DNA from: Climacium dendroides
Taxonomy: Eukaryota; Streptophyta; Bryopsida; Hypnales; Climaciaceae
Reading direction: 5' to 3'
NCBI GenBank assembly: GCA_950106755.1
Contig: OX467083.1
Span: 45,894,555-45,958,554, forward strand
DNA: 64,000 nucleotides
Shown here: positions 12,349 through 24,599 of the stretch, piece by piece
Layout: each line of letters begins with the position of its first letter
Numbering within the stretch: position 1 is the stretch's first letter
Made by a program: the position numbers and the translations under genes
Notes under the pieces: model-generated
Told to the model about the DNA's origin: nothing
The model's database searches: none
What the model saw: only the letters and a program-made list of their open reading frames with translations

Positions 12349-13148
12349 TAAAATTGTAAAAGATAAAAAAATGCAATGTTAGTGCAATAACTATGCATGG
12401 ACTTGATGTTGTGTGATTATTGCACTAACTTCATATGTCTTAAATAAGTACAAATGTTGCACAAAGTTAGTAGCCCATCATTAAACCACTGAAATCATGC
12501 ATATTTTGTCAAGTATAGTTATCGTGCAACTTTAACACTTCAAACTCAAATATGAATGATATGCCTAAACTGCACTCTAATCATGAAAGGCAATTTTGTA
12601 TTGTAACAATATTTCCAAATGAATGAATGTGACATGAAAACAATGCCCAACGATAATCGTATGATTAATATTGACAAATCGTGACAAGGGAACTTTGTGA
12701 TGTAAGGATAGACCCAATCCAACTAGAAAACCATCATCACAAAGTTCCCCTGTCACAAATTGTCAATAGTAATCGTACAATTATTGTCATGCATTGTTTT
12801 CATGTTACATTCATTCGTTTGAAAATATTGTTACAATAAGAAATTGTCATTCATGACTATAGTGCAGTTTAGGCATATCATTCATATTTGAGTTTGAAGT
12901 GTTAAAGTTGCACGATAACTATGCTTGACAAAATATGCACAATTTCAGTGGTTTAGCGATGGTCTACTAACTTCGTGCAACATTCATACTTATTTAAAAC
13001 ATATGAAGTTAGTGCAATAATCACACAACATCAAGTCCATGCATAGTTATTGCACTAACATTGCATTTTTTTTATCTTTTACAATTTTAGTACTAAGTCA
13101 ATTGAAAAGCAAGAATTGTATTCAAAGTAAAAATTTAGACCTCATTTA
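12290..13148. repeat. Inner palindrome 2: about 413-bp arms with a 32-bp loop
   Basis: The left arm 12290-12702 and right arm 12735-13148 are near-exact inverted copies, from TAAATGAGGTCTG to ACAAGGGAACTTTGTGATG. Only scattered substitutions are seen over more than 400 bases, and the spacer is 32 bases. This is the longest and best-preserved hairpin in the window and a natural candidate source of small RNAs. Its left arm overlaps the right arm of palindrome 1. Confidence 0.85.
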
Positions 13149-13481
13149 ATAACATAAATCCAACATTGTTAACATTTAATAAAGGTTACTCAAGTATAAA
13201 TAGCAATGACGTTATTGTCATGAATTTTTCATCTACTTCAACGTAGATAAAATGCATGACAAAGATAATAGTTTTTTGCGCATAATTTGTATCATTAGTG
13301 CACTTGTGATTAACGTATAGAGGTCACATAGTTAATACAGATGACAAAATAGTGTCACTTCTTTGCAATAATTGTGTGCATTGTAATGATGCGATAACTT
13401 ACAAATTAACGTATGCACCCATGAAACAATAGTAACTGCATGGTAATTGTTAACAATTTGTTGGGCCAAAACTTTGAGATG

Positions 13482-14632
13482 ATCTTGTCCCCGTTCATTC
13501 ATAAGGATATCTTGTCCAACTAAAAAACCACCATGGCAACATCACAATGGCGGGACAACTCCAAAAAACACATCCCAGTGTAACTGATATTGGTCTCTCT
13601 TTATTCACAAGTCCACCAACCATTCCCCTTCTTGAACATAACAAGGTAGCCAAGTAGGAAGAACATTGCAATTTGGTTCACAATAGGAAGATATGTAATT
13701 GTAATACCTTTTCAAGCATTGTTATGTGTGTGCCAATAAATTGAAGGGTTGTTTTTTGTTTATTTTTGTCATGGAATTTTTTTATAAGGTAGAATGTTTT
13801 TGTCTCTTTTTTATAACGTGGAAAAGTTCATTTGAGGTTGGATTGCCAACTTTGTATTGGAGCAATTTTTAAAAAAAAGTCACATAATGGAATGAGGTCC
13901 GCCTCCCTCCACTTGAAAATTCTAGTAGCCAATTCCTATTTCCACTTATGGATTGGAGATATCCTAATGTTATTCATTAAGTGTAGAGGGTCCCAATTGA
14001 CTTGATGAAAATCTAAGTATCTCAAAAGAATATCTTCTTAAAGAATGAAGCAACCTAAGTTATGTGATTCACACAAAGGATGATTTCATGTTTTGAGTCT
14101 ATATTCTTGTATCTTTGAGAATGTTTTGGAAACCCTGATACACTCTTAGATGATGCTATGTTTTTTAGAGTCCATTAAAGAATAACAATATGTAAGATTT
14201 GGATGTTAAATGATCAAGGTAAAGTTAATATCAAATATTGAAGGTTTGAATCACAATAATTTCATATATAAATTTCCATATAAAAAACATCTTTTGATTA
14301 TGAATGAAAGAAGAACAATATTGTTTCTTACAAGTCATGGGTTTAAATGGCATTTGCATAATTATATGATTGTTTTTATTTTGAATAATGTAGACAAATA
14401 CAAAGGCCACGGGGTAGTAATTTAAAGGACCATGAGTGGTTCATGCAAGTGAAGAAGATAGACAAATAAAACATTGCATTGTATAGAAAATATATGATTT
14501 TATAAAGAAAAAATCAAGCAATCTATTTTATTAATATATGATCAATTATTGCTAGGTAAGGTGGTTCAAAGAATTTGGTTGAGGTTTCCATTTTTTAATA
14601 ATTTTTAATAATTTATTTATTTTAATAGCTAC
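13482..14632. other. AT-rich intergenic DNA without a supported gene
   Basis: I see no gene, element ends or RNA in this stretch. Confidence 0.4.
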
Positions 14633-15381
14633 TACAATGACTAACAAAACTAAGTACAACTTTGAAATTGCCAATTTTATGAAGGTCAGTGTAATTTTTG
14701 GCACTTTTCAACTTTTTGACAATATTAACAACGATAATTTATTTATTTTGGATTTGTTGGATCAATTATGTGCATTATAAACTCTAGTCTTTGGACAAAA
14801 GAAATTGAACCTAGAAATACATTATATGGTTATGAAATATAAATTGAATGCATTGCCCAATTCAACAAATATTCAAATGCAAGGGCATTAAGATGTAATA
14901 ATGGTCTATATTACAACCTACACTCTCTCTACAATGGCTAATGCTATCCAATGCTCTCAATTCCAAAAAACAATTCAAATATTGTGAGAACCAACAATAT
15001 TTGCATGTTTGCAAACTGTTGATATTTTAAATTCTATAAATGTCAATTTCCTTCAATTTTTATGTACAACAATCTAAAATGATGTATACCAACATGCCAA
15101 GGCATAAAAAGTTTTTTTAGAGTTCTAAAAAAAATTGGAAAAAGATAAAGTAATTCCAAATCATGTTGAACAAAATTGAATTTTTGACATGGCCAACTTT
15201 GAAATTGGTTTTCTTTCAAATCATAACTCATTTCTTCTTCAAACTTCCATAGTAATGTGTAGTATGTTGCACACTACAACTTTCATATATCTACTTTTGG
15301 ACTTTGTCTATTAATGCCTATAGTATGGTTGTTTGAATGAAAACATTTCAAAGTTGTACTTAGTTTTGTCAATCACTGTAT
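14633..15381. mobile_element. Inverted-repeat element of about 750 bp
   Basis: The ends are inverted copies of about 37 bases. The left arm (14633-14669) contains ACAAAACTAAGTACAACTTT and the right arm (15345-15381) contains AAAGTTGTACTTAGTTTTGT. The body has no gene. It is probably a non-autonomous DNA element; the superfamily is unknown. Confidence 0.7.
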
Positions 15382-17662
15382 ATGATATAAGGAATACTAA
15401 TTTGCAATAAAAATTTCCAATTACTAATTTTTAAAATATTTTTATTAAAGTTCTTAAAGAATTGCAATTATACCCCCAATTTGTTAAAATTTGATCATAT
15501 TTAGCTCAAAATGAATCATTGGACAACAAATGAAGTTAAGTGATTTTGGAACTTGACACAAAAATGTCCAATAAATTTGAGAAGCAATCCACCCTTCCAA
15601 ATGCTATCGTCTATAGTATATGTAATGAATTTCAAGGTGAGTGCAAAAAACACTAGGCCTTTTTTTGTCACACATAGTATGACAGACTTGTCATTCGTTT
15701 GAAGCATGAACCCTATGAACTTGAATTTTTTTTATTGGAGATGGAAGTTTTGATTGTAATTATATCCCTTTTTTATACTTTATAAAGAATTTTTTTATTT
15801 AAATTTTTATTTTGCTAATTTGTCACACTTTTAAGTTTAGGGGTTTTGAGTACTTTGGAGTACTCAAAATTAATGATCCAAAGCTGAAATTTCTTTAGTC
15901 TATTCCCATAGTAGGCATGTGTATTCCTACCAAGGGACATCTTATTATTTCATGTCCTCCATGTTTGTATAAATAGGACTCTTTAGTACACACATATTTT
16001 AATATTGAAGATGGTCTCAAGCTCATTTTTAGGAGTGAAATCTCTTCACCACCAAGTCCTCACAAATGAGGAGTTTTAACTTTTTTTCCACTATGGTAGA
16101 TTTATTATAAATTAAAAACTTGGCATATCCTTTTTGTGTGAAAAACTAGGACATAGTACTCATAGGTACAACTGAGATTGCATAATATTCATGAAGGACA
16201 CTTATTCAATAGTATAATAGATCTACAATATGATCAACAACCTAAAATTGATTAGCAAGCTTTCCCTTCTAGTAGTCATAATATTCAACACTAAACTCCA
16301 AGTTTTTGACAAAATGTTGCGAAAACAACCATTCTTTCTTGCAATCACTTTTCATTATCCATCCAATAATTTTGAGATTATTACATTGTTTTTTGTAATT
16401 TTCGAAGTACATGGATCTTCAAATCTCCTCTTTGCAAATCTATTATAACAAATACAAAGTGTCATGAAAATTTCATCCTTGTAGAATGTCACATTCTCAT
16501 CCCTTCACTCCTTCGTCCAAACTAAGACGGATCTAACGGGGAACTTGCCAATATTCAATTCAAACCACCCTATTTGTAATTTCTTGAAAGGGGATTAATT
16601 CTTCTTTCTAGAATGAATTATTGCAATTTTGTAATGGAGAGTAATTTCATCTTTTAGTTTAATTAGTGCAATTATATATAATTTTCCTTTAAAAACAATT
16701 TTAAATAAATAGATAATATAAATATCTTTAAAATTCATTATTCTTACAATTTTACATTCATAGTGAGATCATTTTGTAAAAATCAATTAGAATTATATTT
16801 CACAATCAATCTCAAAAAGAATTTTGAATTTTTTGTTTCAAATTTTATCTATTTACATTGATTTATTGATACAATCATGAGGGATCCAACTACAAGGATA
16901 TGATCTATCAAAAAGTCATTGTTTGCAACTTCTATTAAGTAAAAGTCAACTTTCATTCCTCTATGTTGCACTTCAAAATACCTCTTTACATTGTTTGGGA
17001 AACCTTGGAAATTTAAATTACCACTAATTTGGGGGCTTAAACCAATTTTTTCTAAAATTAATTTGTTTAATAACAACTTGCTAGTAAGATGGATGAGTTC
17101 ATTCTAGACACTTTGCCCATTGCAAATACCAAAGAAATGACCCCATTATAGTCATGCATGCAACCTAAAGCCATCGTTCTTCAGTAAATGAGATTTGGGC
17201 TATAATGGGATGCATAGTGGTTACAACCACATTATTTTGTGATTGATAGTAATGGAGTGAATTATGTGACCACCATAGGACCTTCACTCTTTTTGTGTAT
17301 AAAGAGTCACAACAAATTATTGTTTTAATGCAATGAATAGTGACCATTTTATTTAGGAAATCCTACAATCAATTTACTAGGTGAGTAATTTGACCACTAT
17401 GTATGCACTTTTTGTTGATTGGGAGGGTGGCTAGTGACTCCTTTGGACTATTTAGACAATATAATTCAGAAACTCACAAGAAATTCACCTTTATTAAAAA
17501 TTTTAATTTTTAATTGCTATTGCCTTTCTTTTATACATTTCTCAACTTGTAAGAAATATATAGTTTTTTTTGCCATACCATGGGAGGCAAGGCAATCATT
17601 CTTCTTACAATAGGGGCATTCACCATACAATGAACAAATGCACTTAAGATAGGAGACCGTAT
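15382..17662. other. AT-rich intergenic DNA without a supported gene
   Basis: No supported gene or recognised element. Short open stretches (for example 16230-16448 plus and 16849-17076 minus) have the composition of the AT-rich background and no motifs. Confidence 0.4.
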
Positions 17663-17699
17663 TTGCAAAAGTCACTCTGTCTACATGACTTTTGCAATG

Positions 17700-17742
<43 letters not shown>
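17663..17742. repeat. Hairpin followed by a (TA)n microsatellite
   Basis: TTGCAAAAGTCA (17663-17674) and TGACTTTTGCAA (17686-17697) form a perfect 12-base stem with an 11-base loop. A TA dinucleotide run follows at 17701-17742. Confidence 0.75.
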
Positions 17743-17743
<1 letters not shown>

Positions 17744-17775
17744 CATTTAGAACTTTCAAATGTACTCTAGTGGCA

Positions 17776-17930
17776 CATACCATATGTGAAGGTTTGACAT
17801 TCAAGTGCTGAAATTGAATTTCCACGTTAGATTCTCAAGGGTCCACTTCACCCCATGCCATTCACAAGATGACATGTTGTTGCTTTTTTTTTACAAAAAT
17901 GACTTAATTTATGCCAAATTTGACCTTATG
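17776..17930 (+). repeat. Dispersed repeat family F8, copy 1
   Basis: It shares ACATATGTGAAGGT-like, TTGAATTCCAC-like, TTCACAAGATGACATGTTG and AAATGACTTAATTT motifs with 32718-32885, and more weakly, inverted, with 44975-45125. No gene. Confidence 0.55.
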
Positions 17931-18639
17931 TAGGGTAGCGGAAATGATGTGGGCGCAAACCGTCGGGTAGCACCGACCGATAGGGGCTCCTACCTTATCC
18001 TTCATTTGGACACACACAATTATTTGCAATCAGTGCCATCGCGAAGTTTGCAGGTGGCCATACCATATTCCTGGCATTGGTAGTGGCCAGGCCTTGGAGC
18101 TGAATTTGCTGCAGCTCTACTCTCAATAAGCTTACATTGTGTGTGCAGTCCCATAACATAAGCTTATATTTCCCACAAAAGCGAAGCAGGTGAACAACTC
18201 AAACTGGTCATTGCTTGCATCTGTAAAGCATAGCCAGCAGATGGATCTGGAGCAGGGCAGTGTTCACAAAACTGGCTAAAATTTGCTCCACTGCTACTTG
18301 AAATTTTAAGTAGCTAAATGTACATTGGAGGAAATCCTTGACAAAAATTAAATTTTAGCCAAGACTGCAAGAAACAATAGAATTTGATAGCCAATTGGCA
18401 ACTTCCTCCACATTGGAATTAGCAACTATTTAGTCAGTTTTGTGTTGTAGTATTCCCAACAATCCTTTACAACTTGCAAAATCTTTTCTTTTTCTATTTC
18501 TTTTTTAATACTAAGTTACTTACTCTCAAGGTAGCCAAAGTTGATGCATGTTTGTCTTGAAGGTAGCATATTGCACTAAATTCCATAAACTCAGTAGTTT
18601 GGGGATCACTAGAGCCAAGGACATAAGCTTAATTAGCAT

Positions 18640-18995
18640 TAAGGGGCGCTTCACACTATGACTATCCAAGTTGAGAGGCCATGGGATTGAGTGGCCAAAC
18701 TTTGTCGAGAGTCCAAAGAAATGAGCAATAACTAGGCAATAAATATTAGGTGTTGGAGCCTTTGGCCAGCCATAGTGTGAAGCCTCCAAAGGCCAAACCC
18801 AAAGTCCAAACTCTTGGCAATGAACTTCCACGGCCTCTCAACTTGGAAAGCCATAGTGTAAAGCCTCCAAAGGCCAAGCCAAAGTCCAAACTCTTAGAAG
18901 TCTAATGGTTGAGAGGCCAAACTTTAGGTTTCTTGAAATTCGATTGGTGGAAACCCATGGCCTCTTGACCTTTTGCCATAGTGTGAAGTGGTCCT
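18640..18995. mobile_element. Inverted-repeat element with CTTCACACTATG ends
   Basis: The left end reads AGGGGCGCTTCACACTATG and the right end is the inverse of AGGACCACTTCACACTATG. Inside, CATAGTGTGAAGCCTCCAAA or a near copy occurs twice (about 18772 and 18853), followed by a stretch with CCAAAGTCCAAACTCT. The end motif is therefore also repeated internally. The open frame on the minus strand (18526-18831) is part of this repeat structure and not a gene. Confidence 0.65.
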
Positions 18996-19160
18996 AACTT
19001 ACAAAGGTCATAGAAAAACTTCTCAGTTTGCCATCAAGAGCCAATAGACAATAGGAAAATATAAGTCTTTAGCCACAAAATTTGGCTCTCTAAAGGCAAA
19101 TCGTCCTTTTCCACTCAGCCCTCCTAGGAGCACAAATTGTGCCTTTGGAAAAACACAATT

Positions 19161-19493
19161 TAAGGTAGGAGGTTCTAAAAGTGCATAGGCTTTAAAATCA
19201 TCACCCACCTCCTAAAATGTACATTGTTTGTATATGTTGTTGTTTCAGAGCCTCCAAAAATGTACAAATAGTATACATTTTGGAAGGTGGGCAATTTTAG
19301 AGTCCTTTGCCATTCCAACTTCAATATTTCATAACTAATTCTATAAGGCTTCCAAAATTATGAAATGACTTGGATTAAATGCCAATTCCACTTGTCTTTC
19401 AAGGAAAATTTATTGAAAAATATTTCAAGAAGCTTCACCTCCCAAAAATTCAGTTTCATTCTTAGGTGGGTGATTTATGGACCTCCTACCTTA
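19161..19493. mobile_element. Short inverted-repeat element, family F5, copy 1
   Basis: The ends are TAAGGTAGGAGGT on the left and ACCTCCTACCTTA on the right, a perfect 13-base pair. The 333-base body contains AAATGTACATTGTTTGTA, then AAGGTGGGCAATTTTAGAG and ATTTCATAACTAATTCT. A second copy is at 49372-49710. No gene. Confidence 0.8.
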
Positions 19494-19589
19494 TAGAGTT
19501 CACATATTGTAATGACCACTTTTTGCCACCATCAATAGAAAAAAAAATACAAAACATCAATAGAAGAGGATGGAACACTCAAAGCCTTA

Positions 19590-19863
19590 TACAACGGGTA
19601 TTCTCAAATGTACCATTAACCCTAAACCACCATCTTCACTCTATGTACATCTCCAAAATCAATCATGTACATTTGTGAAATAAATTCTCTCATAACCAAA
19701 CTTTGTTCCTTCATAAGTTTTGCATATAGAATCCAAATGTTGCATTCTTTAGTGCACAAGAACCTCCTTTCACTTGCCAATAAGGAAATATGAAATTTCA
19801 ACAGTCTATTGATAGTAATTAGATAGAATAGCAATTAATAGCGGTTTTGGGGGTATCCACCCA
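19590..19863 (-). mobile_element. Family F4, copy 2 (diverged)
   Basis: The minus strand carries the F4 signature GGCAAGTGAAAGGAGGTTC, then TTTGGATTCTATATGCAAAA. The ends are GGGTATTCTCAAATG on the left and TTTTGGGGGTATCCACCC on the right, more diverged than in copy 1. Confidence 0.65.
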
Positions 19864-21775
19864 CCATTGTCATTATTAGAGGAGGAAGAGGAACAACAAA
19901 TATCCCATCCTTTGACATAATGTAACAAATTAAAAATACTCAAGCATACACTTAACCAAACACTGAACATTGTAAAAAAACCATTTCAATGTAGTACTCC
20001 ACCTATATATTAGTAAACAAATGAAAACTTAAAGACAACTAAACCTTATCATACATGACATTTATTTGACTCACATTGAACTACAAAATGTGTAACAATT
20101 ACAAAAAATAGTACCCATCAAAATAAGTGAACCACTACCTAAAATTGAAAATACTTTATCTCAATGCAAACAAAACAAAACAAATAATCACTCCATGAAT
20201 AGCTTTTTATAGTTTCTCATCCAAAAAGGAGTGTTGTTATTTGAAGACCAACAACATGCATGTGAAATTACTTGGAGCATTAGAAGGAACATTAACCCTT
20301 ATTAATAAATTCCCTACAACCAAATTGTGGTTTTAGAGGTTTGGAACAAGTACTATAGTTTGACTTTCAATTTGTTTGAGTACAAAATTTAGATTTTTGG
20401 ATGCACATTTTCAATGAAAATCAGTGCTTGGTTTCCATCATTTCAATCCATTGAGCATTGTTTGGCTATTTGCCCTTAAAATCCTTAACTAAGGTATGAA
20501 ATAAATTCTATGACTTTTGCTCTAATTCTTCCCTTCCTTCCTTGGAATGTTTTTGTGACCTTCTTGAAGGAGTGATTAATATTAAACATCCATAGAACAA
20601 ACAAAGTCCTCCTTGATTCAATTACCCACCTTCAATCCACATTCTTAGCTCTATTGCCTCCCACAAGCTCTTTTTGACTCCTCGGGCTCATCCTTGCCCT
20701 TGCCTTTGCTCACTTCACTACCTAGTTTCTTGGTGACATACCATTGAATTAGGCTATGGGATTTGGGGTTCAATTCTATTTTCAAACACAAATGTTCAAC
20801 TACCAAACGTGTCACTCTTAATCTTTGCACTCAAGAAGGTTTGGACTTTACCAACAACGTTTATACCAAGTCCAACAACTATCTCATTGGCATTACACTT
20901 TACCTTCACTCCACATTTTTAGGGGTTCATGTCCCCTATTCTCACCATTGTCACTACTCTCTCCTTTCTGGGCAATGGCCATGGAAAACCATCATCAAAA
21001 AATGTATTTTAAAACTTAAAATTTTTCCCCCTCTCACTTTACAATACAACAATCCTTTTGTTGGATTGTAAAAAAATGCATTTTTGAAAAGTTGATGAAT
21101 TTCTTGATGTCTTTGAATGTTTATTCTTTTCAATGGGATCATAATAATGCAAGTTGTATAAATTTTTTAATATGTGGATCCAAGTTTCAATTTTGGGTAT
21201 CAATGGTAGTTTTTGACCTAAACATTTACATCATACTAAAAGATGTTGATTATGATTGTCTGCAATACATTGCCATATTATAGGAATGAATGAATTTTTG
21301 TGGTTGAGTAGTGCATGGTGGGTCGTATATTTGTTTGATTCTTTTGCAATGTAGAAAATTTGGTGTCCTTAGATTTTTAATTTCTTCCAAAGTAAAAAAT
21401 GCAAAAAAACACCCATTGAAGAGCATATTGACTTAGGATCTCTTCTATGCAGATCAAAGCATTTTCTACCAAATTTTTAGGGAAAGAAGAGAAGAAGGCA
21501 CATCCATCACAATTTGATTCATAATTTTTGAATTTACTGATATATTGAATTAAATATGATTTTCTAAAGCTTGTAGCAGTAGGGTGCTATTGAAGTTCAT
21601 AGGTGTTGCCATTAAATGTCACAAAGTTGTCCAACAATGGTGCTAATGGAGTTAGAAAATGAAGGCATGCAAACCTTAAACTTGAAAAACATCATGCATA
21701 TAATTGTCTAAGATTGCACGAAGTGTCCCACCACTCATAACTCCACATTATTTACACTGAAATTGGGCCTAAGGG
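19864..21775. other. AT-rich intergenic DNA without a supported gene
   Basis: Open stretches of 62-102 codons at 20763-21283 overlap on both strands and show no domain or splice context. I do not call a gene. Confidence 0.4.
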
Positions 21776-22134
21776 AGGCAACCCATTTTTGACCACTTAA
21801 GGAGATATATGTATATGTAGGGCAATTTTCTTTAGCGGGAAATTTTTTCCATGTGCAAAGATAGAGTTTGGAAGGTTTCCCATACTGATCATATAGCCCT
21901 TCCTATTTCCAATATAGGTCTGTTTGCAAAATCCACCTAGGGTTGGTTGCAATATTGAGAGTCTCGTAGTCAATCATAATGCTCCACAACTGCATGGAGA
22001 ATAGTGCCATATTTTATAGTTGCTCACCGTTTCCTCCATGGGAAACAGTGCCATAATTTATGGCTTGCTCATCTCTTCATGCATGGAAAGAGAGCGGCAT
22101 ACATTGTCAGAATGGTTGGGATGAGTTGCCTCCC
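21776..22134 (+). mobile_element. Dispersed element F7, copy 1
   Basis: It starts AGGCAACCCATTTTTGACCA and ends near GATGAGTTGCCTCCC, giving imperfect inverted ends of GGCAACCCAT type. The body shares TTTGACCACTTAAG, CCTTCCTATTTCC, TTGCAAAATCCACC, GTTGGTTGCAATATTGA and CCATGCATG-like motifs with 47703-48104. No coding role. Confidence 0.6.
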
Positions 22135-22229
22135 ATTCTTCAAAATCAAACTCAGTCCCCAACCGCTCATTAAATTGTGCACCAGAATCCCAAATAGGTA
22201 CCAATTCATCACTGGAGAGCCCATTTTTT

Positions 22230-23010
22230 TCATTCCTGTAGTAACAATTCATGGTACAAAAGTAGGAGCTGTCCTTGGAGCATGGGCAGAATATGGACAG
22301 GGTTACCAACCTCATGGCACAGTTGGCACAGCCTTGCCTCTGACACTTCTTTTTCATTTTCTTTTGGGCGATACCTGTTGAGCAGTTCCTGGACTCAAGT
22401 CCGAGTGCAAGCTATGCACAGGATGAATGTGGCAGTCGAGGTTTTGAGGGAACTTGGGATGGTTGCAAGCGACTTCATCTTCGAATGGCTTCGACAGGTG
22501 AGAAAAACGTGGAAGTAGAAATCATGGATGGCTTCCCCTTTCAATTCTCGTCTCTTTCACGAACAACAGAATAATGAAGGTTGAATCTTCGGTGACACAC
22601 TTAACTTGACTACATGGTTACGATCCACAGAAAGTTTGAATGGAGTTCTCTTCTGACATGCTGCTATGATACAGTAAATGAGATGCCATACTGTGAAATT
22701 GGGTTTTACACTTGACCGATTATTTTGAACGTCCATCATGATCTTGAGGATTTTTGCTGCGTATGTAGGGCTGAAGTGCCGAAGCCTTAAAGCAAGCCCA
22801 AAGGAAGATGCTTCCTTCAGCGTGATTGAAGGGTTCATTGTCCGGCACATCATTCCAGCCTGATCTCTCAAGACTGACAGATATTATGTAACACAGCCAG
22901 GAATCCATTATGCTGAGGCTCGAGATTGAGCTTATGAATACCTCTGAAGAGGGTTTGTCTGTGATATTCTGCTGCACCCATCAATACTGTACACAACGCT
23001 GTGCTCCAAG
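22230..23010 (-). pseudogene. Possible relic (or unresolved exons) of a protein gene
   Basis: Three consecutive minus-strand stretches read like protein, each in a different frame or exon. The first, about 22873-23010, contains LFRGIHKLNLEPQHNGF and stops at TGA. The second, 22614-22871, is one base out of phase with the first, contains SPTYAAKILKIMMDV and WHLIYCIIAACQK, and ends CAT|GTAGTC, a possible donor. The third, 22230-22388, follows a possible acceptor TCCAG, is in phase 0 with that donor, contains ELLNRYRPKENEKEV and LCQLCHEVGNPVHILPML, and ends at TGA. Base composition is richer in G+C than its surroundings. I do not recognise the family. It could be a pseudogene with a one-base shift, a real gene with exons I have mis-joined, or chance. 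Confidence 0.3.
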
Positions 23011-24597
23011 GTCATTTATAGAACGACGCGTTATCTATTTATTACGAACTCTTGAGCTCTTGATTGTTATCACACAGAATACACCAAGTCCTGCATGTTG
23101 CACCAACGTATATAGATATTGTATGACCTCATTGATATGAATCACACTTTTGCAAATAACGTTGCAATGTTTTCCGTTTGCAGCTATTAATTTAAGCAAA
23201 TTCAGTACCATGCATTCTTGAGAAGTCATCATATCTCAGTATGATAGAATAAAATCTCGCCCACGCACTGCAATACAGACAACCGGAAACCGCAATTTAT
23301 GAACCCGGATTGAATTTGAAAAAGCAGTGCACTAATATGAACTAACCAAAGATAAAGTGGACACCTTTTGGGATATTTCACGAGCCTCTCTCTCTTAGAC
23401 GGGCTGTACCCGTCAACATGTGCTCTTACGCATCCCAAGTCTTCCCAAGCCATACGCTTAAACCCCGACTGTCAAGGTTAAAGCAAGCTTATTGTATCGT
23501 GTTAACCATATCTTGCTCATCCTCTTCTGAAGGTCTGGACTGTCACTAATTTCAGATATGGTATCTCGATTTTCTCGCTACGGCTTGACAGAATATGGGG
23601 CGAAGGTGACGAAGGAGCTGTGAGCAGCTGGAATTCCACTTGCAGTGCTTTCGGATTCAGGTGCAGGGTTTATCAGGGACGAAGTGGGCATGTTATCAGT
23701 CGCTGTGGTTGGAAGTGGTAGAATTTCAGGAGTTGCACTAGTTGCATGGTCCATGAACAAGCTCGTTTACGCTGGAGGCAGAACGCTTTGAGGCATGCTC
23801 CTCTGCCAGTGTTTTTTGGCTGATGCTCATGCCTATGCCTTGTCTCTATCCTGGTCTGAAGCAATATTCCGACAACATATTCGAACAATTGGAAGCTATG
23901 TATCTACTTAAATTAATGCGCTAAGTATTTTGTATGTTTGAGCCGAGATTCTCTGCTTATGATGCAATATTCTGTAGCTATCTTAACGGACACATAGGTA
24001 TAATGGTACACTCAAAAGTGCCAATTGTGCTTTGTTAACTTCTCTGTGTGAGAGGCTGTATCCTCTCGAGCTGGAGGACCTTGCTCCATTACCCTGTCAT
24101 GTTGACTTTTGTGCAGCCGATTGAGAGTGCTGCTAGAGACTATACTGTATAACCCCAAAATTTCTCGCTCCTGCTCTCAGAATTGAACGTCCTGACTCCA
24201 TCTGCTGTAAGCGATGAGCTGATTCAATTTAATCACAGGGGACTAAAAATGCCTGGCCAGAGGCAGTTTGTAGTTGATGCCGAGTATGGTCGGGTCTTTC
24301 AATTTTGTTATATAAGTATTGAGTGTGCAGGATACAGTGGGCCAATCTGCCAACTGGTTACCTGATTATCGTCAATTTAATTGTCCTTATTTTACGACAC
24401 CTAAACCAGCGAGGAAGTAATGTTTTTGAGAGTCAGTAGGAATTATGGTCACAAATTTGTGAAATCTTGAGCTTAGATCTTCATGCGGTAATGAATACTA
24501 CCTCTGTAGCTTTATTCCTCTCTATTTCCTTGGAATAACGAACCCATAAACTATGGCTATTTCAGTATCAAAACAACCACGGTTCAGAGAAGTCTTC
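23011..24597. other. Intergenic DNA of balanced composition, function unclear
   Basis: The sequence is more complex and less AT-rich than the repeat blocks and may be part of the same decayed gene region as 22230-23010. A minus-strand stretch at 23578-23760 is rich in Ser, Thr, Pro and Ala and ends in a stop, but it has no recognisable domain. A TACTACCTCTGT motif near 24498 resembles the Stowaway-type end at 24681. Confidence 0.3.
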
Positions 24598-24599
24598 TA

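Larger units (their letters stand above)
11240..13481. repeat. Compound fold-back locus (outer arms 11240-11521 and 13200-13481)
   Basis: The outer arms, about 282 bases each, are inverted copies with roughly 90% identity by eye and few indels. They run from CATCTCAAAGT and GGCCCAACGAATTG on the left to the matching reverse complement on the right. Between them lie a short direct repeat (11655-11808) and two further palindromes (11937-12348 and 12290-13148) that share an arm. The structure could fold several ways into long duplex RNA if transcribed. It has no gene. It may be a fold-back-type element or an accumulation of nested inverted insertions. Confidence 0.85.

Noticed and set aside
17701..17742. 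TA-rich run as a possible origin or TATA cluster
   Set aside because: A simple dinucleotide microsatellite with no gene start nearby.
18526..18831. 101-codon minus-strand open frame with Trp-rich words
   Set aside because: Most of it overlaps the inverted-repeat element at 18640-18995 and arises from its internal repeats.
22004..22381. 125-codon plus-strand open frame
   Set aside because: Its first third lies in the F7 repeat and the rest overlaps the more protein-like minus-strand stretch; no domain.
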